DNA of 64,000 nucleotides from an uncultured Kiloniellaceae bacterium (GTDB lineage Bacteria > Pseudomonadota > Alphaproteobacteria > Kiloniellales > Kiloniellaceae): positions 434,001-498,000 of the forward strand of contig CANLSF010000003.1 in the NCBI GenBank assembly GCA_947493695.1. Reading direction: 5' to 3'. The stretch's first letter is position 1; the number at the start of each line of letters is the position of its first letter. The notes under the pieces were generated by a model, which had not been told where the DNA came from, made no database searches, and saw only the letters and a program-made list of their open reading frames with translations. This document shows, one piece after another, positions 1 to 8,307 of the stretch. Position numbers and translations under genes: made by a program.

Positions 1-174
1 TATTCCTGGCAGGACTGGACCGCAGAGGTCACCTTCCCGGAGAAGGGTTATTACGAGGTCTGGGCCCGGGCGACCGACGACAAGGGCAACAGTCAGCCTT
101 TCGCGATCAACTGGAATCCCAAGGGTTACCTCAACAACTCCATGCACAGAATTGCCGTGACGGTCAGCGCCTGA
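1..174 (+). CDS. sorA: C-terminal end of a sulfite oxidase-type molybdopterin oxidoreductase (partial)
   Basis: This is the last 57 codons of a gene that begins before the window and stops with TGA. The translation reads like the Mo-co oxidoreductase dimerisation domain that ends sulfite oxidases and dehydrogenases. Diagnostic pieces are W-x2-W near the start, the stretch YEVWARATDDKGN, then INWNPKGYLNN and a terminal HRIAV. In SorA enzymes this domain follows the molybdenum centre, and the enzyme oxidises sulfite to sulfate in the periplasm. The next gene on the same strand encodes a small exported c-type cytochrome, as expected for a SorAB pair. The catalytic domain lies outside the window, so the substrate is inferred from the domain and the neighbour. 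Another YedY/SoxC-like family member is possible. Confidence 0.72.
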   Translation, partial: YSWQDWTAEVTFPEKGYYEVWARATDDKGNSQPFAINWNPKGYLNNSMHRIAVTVSA

Positions 175-337
175 CGTTCCCCAGACGCGAAACCATCGGA
201 CAGTCCCCTGTCCGCACGGCATGGAAAGCCAGCACATTTCCTGGAATCCGGTTCTCTCGATCCCCCCATCGAGACCAATCGGGTTCCAGGCTGGCTTTCC
301 CTTGCCTGCTTATAAATTCCAAAGTTGGATCCGACTT

Positions 338-721
338 ATGCTTTTTTCCATCACCCGCGCTTTGCCTGTCCTGGCACTTGCCCTTCTTATCCCGACAGGC
401 AGTTCCGCGGGAACAATTGAGCCCTCCTCCGCACCGACCCAGACAGCGGCAGGCGAGACCAGCGCGACCAAGATTGACGAAGATGACGACTTCGGTCCGG
501 ATTGGCCGCTCGGGCCAGGCCGGGATGACACCGGTTATCTCTGCGGCGCCTGCCACTCTCTCGCCATCGTGAAGCAACAGGGCCTCAAGCGTGACGATTG
601 GGACGAGCTGCTCGACTGGATGGTCGAGGAACAGGGTATGGATGAACTGGAAGCCGCCGACCGGGAGATCATCCTGGATTATCTGGAGACGAACTTTAAC
701 GTGGATCGGAAGCTGAAGTAG
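338..721 (+). CDS. sorB: Exported monoheme cytochrome c subunit, SorB-like
   Basis: This 127-aa protein has a hydrophobic signal segment at residues 1-24. An acidic linker follows, then one heme-binding motif CGACH at residues 69-73. It would carry electrons from the sulfite-oxidising molybdenum subunit encoded just upstream to the respiratory chain. The downstream DWDELLDWMVEEQGM helix supplies a Met that could be the distal heme ligand. The reading frame opens further upstream at 221. The ATG at 338 is preferred because it starts directly at a normal signal peptide, whereas the upstream extension is rich in Pro and Ser and has no export features. The assignment to SorB rests on size, the single heme and the position after a sulfite oxidase tail. 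Confidence 0.75.
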   Translation: MLFSITRALPVLALALLIPTGSSAGTIEPSSAPTQTAAGETSATKIDEDDDFGPDWPLGPGRDDTGYLCGACHSLAIVKQQGLKRDDWDELLDWMVEEQGMDELEAADREIILDYLETNFNVDRKLK

Positions 722-736
722 CGACTGACACCGGTC

Positions 737-1669
737 TCACTGGCGCACGGCGTCCGTTACCTGGTTCGCAATCCAGTCGAAGACAAGCGCCGGTCCCCGA
801 GCAGGGCTCGATTGATCCCGTGACATGACATAGCCTGCAGCGCTGACGACCACATCATCGGTCGCCTGCAGCAGCAGCCCCTTTTGCAGCAGGTCATCGA
901 CAAGACCCAACCACCCGAGTGCCACGCCGTGTCCGGCGACCGCCGACTGGGTCACAAGGTCATAATTGCTGAAACTGACGTAGTTCTGCGAGCGCTCACC
1001 GACGATCCCAAGCTCGTCGAACCACCCCTGCCAGGTTTGCCACTCCGCCGAAGGAGGCTTCGACAAACTCAGCAATTGTGTGTGCAGCAACGCGGCGGAT
1101 GAGGACACAGCACCGTTTTTTGCGACGAATTCAGGGCTGCAGACAGCGGCGACTCTCTCCTCGAGCAACATGACATCCCCCTCCAGCATCCCACTCAAGG
1201 GACTCACATGAATGGTGATGTCGCAGTCGTCGTTGCCGGGATCGGGAGGCACCTGCGACGCGAGAATCTGAATTTCGATTTCTTCCCCCAGGTCAGAGCG
1301 CAATTGAGGCAGGCGCGGCAACAGCCAGAAGGTAGAGAAAGCAAAGTCCGCGGACAGCCGGACCCTCGGTTTCGATTTGCGTTCCAGTAGAGACGTGAAG
1401 GAGTTCGAGAGTTGCGTCATGGCCGGATGCACGACGTTGAGCAAGCGCAGCCCCTCGTTCGTCAACGTGACGCCCCGGTGTTCGCGCCGGAACAGCACCA
1501 CGCCGAGCTCGAGCTCCAAACTGCGTATCCGCTGCGAAATCGCCGACTGAGAAATGCCCAGAACTTCAGCCGCCCGCGTGAAGTTTCCATGCTGAGCGAC
1601 CAGGTCGAATGCACAGAGGCCGGCGAGGTTCTGACTGAACTTCCAATAACCAGAGCTAATGTTCATCAT
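737..1669 (-). CDS. LysR family transcriptional regulator (GcvA-like)
   Basis: This 310-aa protein has a winged helix-turn-helix at about residues 15-75, containing NFTRAAEVLGISQSAISQRI followed by LELELGVVLFRREHRGVTLT. A periplasmic-binding-like effector domain makes up the rest. The N-terminal layout resembles the GcvA branch of LysR regulators. It is divergently transcribed from the BCCT transporter gene at 1846 with a 176-bp AT-rich gap, so it most likely controls that transporter and itself. The effector is unknown; a methylated onium compound would fit the transporter. Translation starts at the 5' ATG pair, and there is no strong ribosome binding site to choose between them. Confidence 0.85.
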   Translation of the reverse strand: MMNISSGYWKFSQNLAGLCAFDLVAQHGNFTRAAEVLGISQSAISQRIRSLELELGVVLFRREHRGVTLTNEGLRLLNVVHPAMTQLSNSFTSLLERKSKPRVRLSADFAFSTFWLLPRLPQLRSDLGEEIEIQILASQVPPDPGNDDCDITIHVSPLSGMLEGDVMLLEERVAAVCSPEFVAKNGAVSSSAALLHTQLLSLSKPPSAEWQTWQGWFDELGIVGERSQNYVSFSNYDLVTQSAVAGHGVALGWLGLVDDLLQKGLLLQATDDVVVSAAGYVMSRDQSSPARGPALVFDWIANQVTDAVRQ

Positions 1670-1691
1670 AACTAATTAACTACTACAAATT

Positions 1692-1711
1692 TTGTGGAAA
1701 TTGCTACACAA
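1692..1711. promoter_or_regulatory. Candidate LysR operator between LysR gene and BCCT transporter
   Basis: The divergent gap contains TTGTG, ten bases, then CACAA, an interrupted inverted repeat of the size and spacing used by LysR regulators. It lies about 25 bp upstream of the LysR start and 135 bp upstream of the transporter. This is inferred from symmetry and position only. Confidence 0.35.
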
Positions 1712-1845
1712 CTATTGTTGATCAAAATCCAGAAAACTGAGCCTGAAACTAAAAATCGACGCAAAACCGAGTTTTTTATCGAATTTGCGAATCGAACAAG
1801 GCCATTCAATCTACGAACGGGAACCATGGGGGACACACAAGGCAA

Positions 1846-3510
1846 ATGTCTATCAAGCCAGCGATAACAGACTTACCTATTAGAACAGCTGATACAGGCT
1901 TTTATAAAGGCTTCAGCCATATCGTCACGATCTCGTCGAAACTACTGATCGGGGGCCTGGTCATCTGGGCCATCGCGTTCCCAGAGCAGTCAGGCGCAGT
2001 CCTCAACAGCATCAACAGTTTCATTCTGGCTTCTTTTGGAGCCTGGTACATCTGGACCGTCACGCTTTTCGTGCTTTGCTGCATCGCCCTGGCGATATGG
2101 CCGACCGCCGGAAGACTGAAACTTGGTCTGGACGATGACGTTCCGGAGTTCTCGAACTTCTCCTGGTTCTCAATGATGTTCGGTGCCGGTATCGGTGTGG
2201 GCATGCTCACCTGGGCCGTGGCCGAACCCGTTTACCACTGGAACAATAATCCGGAGGTGATCCAGGGACTGACTAATGGCGGCACTGCGGATAATATCCG
2301 CATGGCCTACAAGTGGTCGTTCCTGCACTGGGGACTGGGCGCCTGGGCCTGTTACGCCCTCGCCGGTCTTGCCCTGGGCTTCTTCAGCTACCGCCGTGGC
2401 CTGCCGCTGACCATGCGGTCGTCCCTGACTCCGCTGTTCGGTGAAAAGCTCTCCGGCTCAATCGGACATGTCATCGACATCGTAGCCGTGGTCGCCACCA
2501 TTCTGGGTGTGGCGCAGACACTGGGCTTTGGCGTCGAACAGTTCGTCTCGGGCTTAACGCGCATCGGTATCGGTGGCCTCACCAACGAAGCGGGCACAGC
2601 CAACTCAGCGGGCGTTATCGTCGCGATTGTCATTATCATGGCCGCCTCGACGGCATCGGCGCTTTCGGGTGTCGGCAAAGGCATCAAGTGGCTGTCGAAC
2701 ATCAACATGGTTCTCAGCATTGCGTTGCTGGGCTTCTTCCTGCTGTTCGGCTCGACCTTCTTTGGCATGCAGGCGCTCATCGTAGGCATCTGGGATTATC
2801 TGATCGCCTTGCCGGATATGATGTTCCGCGTTTGGTCATCGGATGGCGTTGAAGGCAGTGTCGCCTCGAAGCTGGAAGGCTGGCAGGGCGCATGGTCCGT
2901 GTTCTACTGGGCCTGGTGGATTGCCTTTGCTCCCTTCGTCGGCTTGTTCCTGGCACGTATTTCCAAGGGTCGTACGATCCGCGAGTTCGTCCTGGGCGCA
3001 ATGATCGTGCCTTCGCTGATGTGTTTCGTATGGTTCACCTGGGCCGGCGGAACCGCGATCGACCTGGAGCTCACCGGCGGCGCAGGCGGACTGATCTCCG
3101 GCGCACCGGATGGCGACAAGATCTTCGCAATGGTGCAGTTCATGCTCTCGCCGTTCCTGGGCTGGGCAATGTCGGTCATGATCGTCGTGCTGCTCATGAC
3201 CTACCTGGTGACGACCGCTGACTCCGCCGTCCTGATCGTGAACACGATCAACGCCGCGGGCGACGAAGGTCCGAAGGCGCGTCCGCACATCATCTTCTGG
3301 GGTGTCGCCCTGGGGTCGGTTGTGACAGCGCTTCTGCTGGTGGGTGGCCTGAAAGCCATTCAGACGGCGATGGTGATCGGCGCCCTGCCCTTCTCGGTCG
3401 TCATGGTCCTGCAGTGTTTTGCGCTGGTCAAAGCGATCTACAATGATGGCCGACGAGAACAGGCGGGACAGCAGACCACCTTTGAATCTGCAACCGAACC
3501 TGCCGAATAA
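1846..3510 (+). CDS. BCCT family transporter for betaine, carnitine, choline or DMSP
   Basis: This 554-aa integral membrane protein has about twelve hydrophobic segments. It carries the BCCT signature: a Gly-rich stretch GAGIGVGMLTWAVAEPVYHW near residue 123 and the tryptophan-rich segment FYWAWWIAFAPFVGLFLARI followed by SKGRTIREFV. These form the substrate box and the helix 8/9 region of BetP-like carriers, which take up quaternary ammonium or tertiary sulfonium compounds using ion gradients. The N-terminal tail is short, so strong osmosensing through long tails as in BetP is unlikely. AAGG lies just before the ATG. A DMSP demethylase cluster and a dimethylglycine dehydrogenase-like gene lie within 12 kb, so DMSP or glycine betaine as substrate is plausible, but the sequence cannot decide between them. 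Confidence 0.9.
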   Translation: MSIKPAITDLPIRTADTGFYKGFSHIVTISSKLLIGGLVIWAIAFPEQSGAVLNSINSFILASFGAWYIWTVTLFVLCCIALAIWPTAGRLKLGLDDDVPEFSNFSWFSMMFGAGIGVGMLTWAVAEPVYHWNNNPEVIQGLTNGGTADNIRMAYKWSFLHWGLGAWACYALAGLALGFFSYRRGLPLTMRSSLTPLFGEKLSGSIGHVIDIVAVVATILGVAQTLGFGVEQFVSGLTRIGIGGLTNEAGTANSAGVIVAIVIIMAASTASALSGVGKGIKWLSNINMVLSIALLGFFLLFGSTFFGMQALIVGIWDYLIALPDMMFRVWSSDGVEGSVASKLEGWQGAWSVFYWAWWIAFAPFVGLFLARISKGRTIREFVLGAMIVPSLMCFVWFTWAGGTAIDLELTGGAGGLISGAPDGDKIFAMVQFMLSPFLGWAMSVMIVVLLMTYLVTTADSAVLIVNTINAAGDEGPKARPHIIFWGVALGSVVTALLLVGGLKAIQTAMVIGALPFSVVMVLQCFALVKAIYNDGRREQAGQQTTFESATEPAE

Positions 3511-3534
3511 GACCTCTGCGGCAAATTGAAGAAA

Positions 3535-3568
3535 GAGCCCTCCGCCCAATTCGGCGGGGGGCTTTTTT
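3535..3568 (+). terminator. Rho-independent terminator after the BCCT gene
   Basis: GCCCTCCGCC pairs with GGCGGGGGGC (one G-U pair) across the loop CAATTC and is followed by TTTTTT. It lies 25 bp after the transporter stop codon on the same strand. Confidence 0.85.
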
Positions 3569-3678
3569 ATGGCAGGAACGATCGCTCCCGCCAAAGCCGG
3601 AAGCTTGCTTACGACGCACGGCTCTATTCTCTTGCGAACCCGGTCTGCTATAATCAGCCTCTACTAAAAGCACGGAAG

Positions 3679-4218
3679 ATGACCGGAAAACCTCTAGTGA
3701 CTGTAACCACGCGTTTGTCCCTCCATCTGGGCGACATCACGAAGCTTGAGATCGACGCCATCGTAAATGCGGCGAACAGCTCGCTTTTGGGCGGCGGGGG
3801 TGTCGACGGTGCGATCCATCGCGCAGCAGGTCCGGAACTGGCCATCGAATGCCGGATGCTGAACGGCTGTAAGACCGGCGATGCCAAGATCACCAAGGGC
3901 TTCAAGCTGCCCGCAAAGCACGTCATCCATACAGTCGGCCCGGTCTGGAACGGTGGTGCGGCGGGCGAGCCGGAGCTCCTGGCGTCCTGTTACCGGCGAT
4001 CGTTGGAGCTGGCCGCCGGGCATAGCCTGCCCCGCATTGCTTTTCCCGCCATCTCCACCGGCATCTACCGCTTCCCGCCGGAAGAAGCTGCCCGGATTGC
4101 GGTACACACAACAGCAGACTTTCTGTCGAGTGAAGCGATCATCGACGAAGTAATCTTTTGCTGTTTTGATTCCGAGAGCCTCGCCCGCCACGAAGCAGCG
4201 ATTGAAACGCTGCGCTAA
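3679..4218 (+). CDS. Macro-domain O-acetyl-ADP-ribose deacetylase
   Basis: This 179-aa single-domain protein belongs to the YmdB/MacroD class. The signature [20 protein letters not shown] at about residues 26-45 gives the catalytic Asn and Asp and the glycine loop. [20 protein letters not shown] and [13 protein letters not shown] complete the ADP-ribose pocket. Such enzymes remove acetyl groups from O-acetyl-ADP-ribose or ADP-ribose from acidic side chains. In E. coli YmdB also modulates RNase III. The frame is open upstream through the terminator at 3535-3568, so the internal ATG at 3679 is chosen; it begins a normal N-terminus just before the first domain strand. No partner gene is adjacent. 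An RNA-repair island lies 19 kb away and probably has no operon link. Confidence 0.9.
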   Translation: MTGKPLVTVTTRLSLHLGDITKLEIDAIVNAANSSLLGGGGVDGAIHRAAGPELAIECRMLNGCKTGDAKITKGFKLPAKHVIHTVGPVWNGGAAGEPELLASCYRRSLELAAGHSLPRIAFPAISTGIYRFPPEEAARIAVHTTADFLSSEAIIDEVIFCCFDSESLARHEAAIETLR

Positions 4219-4252
4219 ACTGAGCTGAGCTGAGTCGCCCGCATTATCCGAC

Positions 4253-4298
4253 TTGACATAACACCAATTGGTATCATATTAAAATAGTACCTTTTGGT
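4253..4298 (+). promoter_or_regulatory. Promoter with duplicated ArsR-type operator
   Basis: TTGACA at 4253-4258 is spaced 16 bp from CATATT at 4275-4280, giving a sigma-70-type promoter for the ArsR gene. The spacer contains the perfect palindrome ACCAATTGGT (4263-4272). A second copy of the same pattern, ACCTTTTGGT, lies at 4289-4298, and both are followed by (A/T)TCATA. The copies are 26 bp apart. Two operator copies overlapping a promoter suit autorepression by the encoded ArsR protein. Confidence 0.6.
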
Positions 4299-4357
4299 TT
4301 CATAATGAGTTTTGTCATGTCATCAACCACCGACCTACTACCCCTTGGGAGACCGCA

Positions 4358-4708
4358 ATGATCGGCGCTGGACATCATGAGGCGCAGGGCGCGTTCCGGG
4401 CCCTTGCCGATCCGACGCGGCGCGACATCCTGCTGATGCTCAGCCGGGAGGATATGACCATCGGCGAGGTGGTCGAACGCTTCGACATCACCCGTGCCGC
4501 CGTGAAGAAACATCTGACCATTCTGGAAGAAGGCGCACTGATCTCGGTCCACGCGAGTGGCAGAGAGCGCATCAACCGTCTTGAGCCGCTCGGCCTCAAG
4601 ACCGCGACCGACTGGCTCAATTACTTCAACCAATTCTGGGACGAGCGTTTGCAGGCCTTGCAGATTGCCGTCGAAAAGGAAGAAAAAGAGAAAGCGAAAA
4701 AGAAATGA
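4358..4708 (+). CDS. ArsR family winged-helix regulator paired with an AHSA1 protein
   Basis: This 116-aa regulator has the compact winged helix typical of the non-metal ArsR group: FRALADPTRRDILLMLS, then ITRAAVKKHLTILEEGALIS as the recognition helix. There are no Cys metal-binding pairs, so metal sensing is unlikely. It is translationally coupled by a 4-bp ATGA overlap to a START/AHSA1-fold protein, a combination seen repeatedly in bacteria. The C-terminus is a run of Lys and Glu residues. GGGAG stands about ten bases before the ATG. Two operator-like palindromes lie in its own promoter. The ligand is unknown. Confidence 0.88.
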   Translation: MIGAGHHEAQGAFRALADPTRRDILLMLSREDMTIGEVVERFDITRAAVKKHLTILEEGALISVHASGRERINRLEPLGLKTATDWLNYFNQFWDERLQALQIAVEKEEKEKAKKK

Positions 4709-5154
4709 CCACCATGACACTGCAAGACACGGCCCTCACCACCATTCGCAAGACGGTCTTCTTCAATGCCTCGCGCGAAACGGTCTGGGCTTTTCTGACC
4801 GAGAAAGACAAGCTGGCCCAGTGGTTTCATCCGCCCGAGAAAAACCTCGAAGAAGGTTCCGACTATGCCCTGATTCGGACCGACCAGGACGGCACCAAGG
4901 CCCCGATCATCTGGGGCCGGATCATCTCCATGGATGCACCGAGCAAGCTGGTCTACAGCTTCATCATCACGCCTTTTGACGGCACCGAGACAATCGTCAC
5001 CTGGCTTCTGGAAGAAGCCGCGGGCGGTACCCGCCTCTCCCTCACCCACGAAGGTGTCGCCGAAGCCGCAGGACCTGAGACCCTGCGCATGCTGATGTCA
5101 CTCGATCGGGGTTGGGATGAGCATCTCGAATCCATGCGCAAGGCAGCTGCCTGA
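4705..5154 (+). CDS. SRPBCC/AHSA1 domain protein
   Basis: This 149-aa protein has the Aha1/START-like fold: ASRETVWAFLTEKDKLAQWF near the start, a central KLVYSFIITPFDGTETIVTW beta region and a C-terminal helix with GWDEHLESM. The fold makes a deep hydrophobic cavity that binds small lipophilic molecules. Overlap with the ArsR gene by four bases implies coupled translation and a joint role, perhaps as the effector-binding partner of the regulator or a cognate stress protein. No catalytic residues are recognisable. Confidence 0.85.
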   Translation: MTTMTLQDTALTTIRKTVFFNASRETVWAFLTEKDKLAQWFHPPEKNLEEGSDYALIRTDQDGTKAPIIWGRIISMDAPSKLVYSFIITPFDGTETIVTWLLEEAAGGTRLSLTHEGVAEAAGPETLRMLMSLDRGWDEHLESMRKAAA

Positions 5155-5167
5155 AGGATCAAGCGAC

Positions 5168-5461
5168 CTAGAGCGTGACCGCAACGTCCAGAGCCTTGCC
5201 CCAGGCGAGGATCTTAAAGCTGCGGTGCTCCGGGCTGAAATAAGGGTCATTCAGGACCAGGTCCACAACCTCGTCGTGGCTTCCCGCTTCGACGATCCAG
5301 AGCCCGCCGACAAAAGGCGCATCGGGAACCGAACGCAGACCGCCACCGATCAGGATGCGGTCTGCGTTTTCCTTCAGATAGGCGATATGTTCGCCGCCGC
5401 GTGCCTTACGGACCGGCAGCATGCCCGGCGTATCGTCGAAGATGACCACCCAACGCGTCAT
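5168..5461 (-). CDS. YCII-related domain protein
   Basis: This 97-aa protein fills the whole YciI-like ferredoxin-fold domain. It has R-x-x-H-x-x-Y-L in the first half (RGGEHIAYLKENADRILIGG) and an acidic NDPYF segment in the second half, typical of the family. Some relatives are muconolactone isomerase-like or dehalogenase-like enzymes, but most are uncharacterised. GGTGGAGG lies directly upstream of the ATG. It converges on the AHSA1 gene, with only 13 bp between the stops. Confidence 0.82.
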   Translation of the reverse strand: MTRWVVIFDDTPGMLPVRKARGGEHIAYLKENADRILIGGGLRSVPDAPFVGGLWIVEAGSHDEVVDLVLNDPYFSPEHRSFKILAWGKALDVAVTL

Positions 5462-5570
5462 GCCTCCACCCCCCTTAAGTTCTGCAAAGAAGCTTCAGGT
5501 AGCAGGTGACGGCATAAGACAGAAGATCCAGACCCGGTAATCGCTAGATCCAGAAACTCGTCGCCTCGTA

Positions 5571-6563
5571 TCAGGCGTTCACGTCAACAACCACACGGCC
5601 TTTGACCTGGCCCTTCAGGATCGCTTTGCCCAGCGCGGGCAGATCAGCCAGTGTTGCCGGTTCGATCATGGCTTCCAGCTTGTCCAGCGGCAGATCGCTG
5701 GCAAGGCGTTCCCAGGCCACGACCCGCGCATCGTAAGGCTTCATAACGGAATCGATCCCCAGCAGATTGACCCCACGCAACAGGAAGGGAATCACACTGG
5801 CCGGCAGATCCGCACCGGCGGCAAGACCGACCGCCGCAACAGAGGTGCCGTACTTCATCTGGCCTAGAACGCGGGCCAGCATCGCGCTGCCCACTGCATC
5901 GATGCAGCCGGCCCAGAGTTCTTTCTCGAGCGGCCGCTTGACGGTTTCGTTGATCTCCTCGCGTGCCACAATCTGGCTGGCGCCGAGCGACTTGAGATAG
6001 TCGGCAGTCTCCGGACGGCCCGTTACCGCCGCAACCTCGTAGCCCCGATTGGCAAGGATCGCCGTCGCGACAGATCCGACACCACCGGCGGCACCGGTCA
6101 CCAGCACCGGTCCGTCACCAGGTTTCAGGCCGTGATCTTCCAACGCCATAACCGCGAGCATAGCGGTGAAACCGGCAGTGCCGATTGCCATGGCGTTGCG
6201 GGTTGAGATGCCTTCGGGCAAAGGCACCAGCCAGTCCGCCTTGACGCTGGCCTTTTGGGCATAGCCGCCCCACCAGGCTTCCCCCACCCGCCAGCCGGTC
6301 AGCACCACCTTGTCGCCGGGCTTGTAGCGGTCATCGCTGGACGTTTCCACCGTTCCGGAAAAGTCGACACCGGGCACATGAGGGTAGTTACGCACCAGCC
6401 CACCGCCGGAGCCAACGCACATGCCATCCTTGTAGTTCACCGTTGAGTATTCGACCGCAACGGTCACGTCGCCGTCAGGGAGCTGAGCCTCATCGAGCTG
6501 CTGCACTGCTGCGGTGGTTTTTCCCTCGTCGTCTTTCTCGACCAACAATGCCTTGAAGCTCAT
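5571..6563 (-). CDS. acuI: Acryloyl-CoA reductase AcuI (MDR family, NADPH-dependent)
   Basis: This 330-aa zinc-free medium-chain reductase belongs to the YhdH/AcuI group. It has EYSTVNYKDGMCVGSGGGLV near residue 40, a GVDFSGTVE segment and the nucleotide loop VTGAAGGVGSVA at about residues 150-165. AcuI reduces toxic acryloyl-CoA to propionyl-CoA. It is last in a minus-strand run after dmdA and a CoA ligase gene, 48 bp behind the ligase gene. In marine alphaproteobacteria acuI is commonly co-transcribed with dmdA, which makes this assignment stronger than for a lone YhdH. AGGGA lies eight bases before the ATG. The cluster is probably controlled by the GntR regulator at 9627. Confidence 0.9.
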   Translation of the reverse strand: MSFKALLVEKDDEGKTTAAVQQLDEAQLPDGDVTVAVEYSTVNYKDGMCVGSGGGLVRNYPHVPGVDFSGTVETSSDDRYKPGDKVVLTGWRVGEAWWGGYAQKASVKADWLVPLPEGISTRNAMAIGTAGFTAMLAVMALEDHGLKPGDGPVLVTGAAGGVGSVATAILANRGYEVAAVTGRPETADYLKSLGASQIVAREEINETVKRPLEKELWAGCIDAVGSAMLARVLGQMKYGTSVAAVGLAAGADLPASVIPFLLRGVNLLGIDSVMKPYDARVVAWERLASDLPLDKLEAMIEPATLADLPALGKAILKGQVKGRVVVDVNA

Positions 6564-6611
6564 AACACTTGTCCCTTCACGTGAATTTACGGAATCAACC
6601 CTCTAATAACA

Positions 6612-8231
6612 CTAAGCTTTTCGGACTTCTTCTCTTAATAGAAATTTCTGGATTTTACCGGTGGCGGTCTTGGGCAACTCGCCGAACACGACCTTCTTCG
6701 GGCGCTTGAAGCCAGCCATGCGCTCCCGGCAGAAGTCGATCAATTCCTCCTCACTCAGACGCTCTCCTGCCTTAAGCTCGATGAAGGCGCAGGGTACCTC
6801 TCCCCACTTGTCATCGGGCTTGGCAACGACAGCCGCAGCGGCCACAGCAGGGTGGCGGTAGAGCACGCCTTCGACCTCAACCGAGGAGACATTCTCTCCG
6901 CCGGAGATAATCACATCCTTCAGACGGTCCTTGATCTGGATATAGCCGTTGTCGTGCCAGACGGCGGCATCGCCGGTGCGGAACCAGCCGTCGACGAAGG
7001 CTTCTTCTGTTGCCTCCGGACTCTTGTAATAACCCTTCATAACGGTGTTGCCGCGAATCACGATCTCGCCCTGGGTCTTCCCATCACGCGGCTGCAGCGC
7101 TCCAGTTTCCCGGTCGATCACGGCAGCGCCTTCGTTCATGGGAAAGCTCACGCCCTGCCAACTCTGCAGTTCCGCCTGTTCGGTGAAATCCAGATCGTCC
7201 CAGTCTTCGCGCCAGAGCGCCTGGGTCACATGGCCGAAGGTCTCGGTCAGGCCATAGACCTGCATCACTTCAAAGCCCATTTCGCGGGCCTTCTCCAGAA
7301 CTGCAGCGGGTGGCGGTGCCCCCGCGGTCATCACCTTTACCGGATGTTCGAGCGTTTTACGGTCTTCCGCGGGCGCGTCGATCAAGAGGGAGAGCACAAT
7401 TGGTGCTCCTCCGAAGTGCGTCACCTCATGATTGTGGATCGCATCGAAGACGGCTTTGGCCGAGACCGCCCGATTACAGACGATGGTGCCCGCCAGCAGG
7501 GTCATGGTCCAGGCATGCCCCCAGCCGTTGCAGTGGAACATTGGCACTGTGTAGAGATAAGTCGGATGGCGCGGCAGTTCCCAGGCCACCACAGTGCCCA
7601 TGGACATGAGGTAGGAGCCGCGATGGTGATAGACCACGCCCTTGGGTCGTCCGGAGGTGCCTGACGTGTAGTTCAGCGCGAGAGCCTGCCACTCGTCGGC
7701 GGGACCTCCCCAGTCGAATTCCGGGTCACCTTCCGCCAGCAGAGCTTCGTAGTCGAGGGCACCGATACGCGCGCCGCCCGGCCCGGCAACATCGACAATA
7801 TCGACCACCAGAATTTCCCGCGCGACGGACTTCAGGGCTTCCGCGACAACACTGGAGAGCGCCGTATCAACCATCACGACCTTGGCGTCACTGTGATCGA
7901 GGATGTAGGCGACCGTCTCTACCTCGAGCCGGGTGTTAATGGTGTTGAGGACTGCATCGGCCATCGGCACGCCAAAGTGCGCCTCGTACATTTCCGGGGT
8001 GTTCGGCGACATGATTGAAACCGTATCGCCCTTACTGATGCCGCGTTTCGCCAGCGCGGAGGCAAGACGTCGCACCCGGTTATAGGTCTCGGCCCAACTG
8101 TAGCGGCGGTCTTCGTAGATCACCGCCAGACGGTCGGGAAAAAGATCAGCCGTACGCCGCAAAAAAGAGAGCGGTGAGAGCGCCTGATGGTTGGCGCCGT
8201 TTTTCCCTAATGCCTCGTACTCCGCATCCAT
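6612..8231 (-). CDS. dmdB: Acyl-CoA synthetase, probable 3-methylmercaptopropionate-CoA ligase
   Basis: This 539-aa AMP-forming enzyme has the adenylation P-loop YTSGTSGRPKGVVYHHRG, the VYGLTETFGH motif, GWFRTGDAAV, KDVIISGGENVSS and a C-terminal PKTATGKIQKF whose Lys would be the adenylation lysine. The family activates medium and short acyl acids. The position between dmdA and acuI suggests it activates 3-methylmercaptopropionate, the product of DMSP demethylation, as DmdB does, or alternatively acrylate/3-hydroxypropionate. An upstream ATG exists at 8252; the ATG at 8231 is preferred because GGAGAG sits four bases before it. The substrate is inferred from context. Genes for DmdC and DmdD, the next steps, are not in the window. 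Confidence 0.8.
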   Translation of the reverse strand: MDAEYEALGKNGANHQALSPLSFLRRTADLFPDRLAVIYEDRRYSWAETYNRVRRLASALAKRGISKGDTVSIMSPNTPEMYEAHFGVPMADAVLNTINTRLEVETVAYILDHSDAKVVMVDTALSSVVAEALKSVAREILVVDIVDVAGPGGARIGALDYEALLAEGDPEFDWGGPADEWQALALNYTSGTSGRPKGVVYHHRGSYLMSMGTVVAWELPRHPTYLYTVPMFHCNGWGHAWTMTLLAGTIVCNRAVSAKAVFDAIHNHEVTHFGGAPIVLSLLIDAPAEDRKTLEHPVKVMTAGAPPPAAVLEKAREMGFEVMQVYGLTETFGHVTQALWREDWDDLDFTEQAELQSWQGVSFPMNEGAAVIDRETGALQPRDGKTQGEIVIRGNTVMKGYYKSPEATEEAFVDGWFRTGDAAVWHDNGYIQIKDRLKDVIISGGENVSSVEVEGVLYRHPAVAAAAVVAKPDDKWGEVPCAFIELKAGERLSEEELIDFCRERMAGFKRPKKVVFGELPKTATGKIQKFLLREEVRKA

Positions 8232-8307
8232 AGTTCTCTCCTGCCCTCGCACCTGTTTTTCGATAGCCCTTGTTTACTCAGGGCCTTTCTTTACCTGCGT
8301 AGCGATT

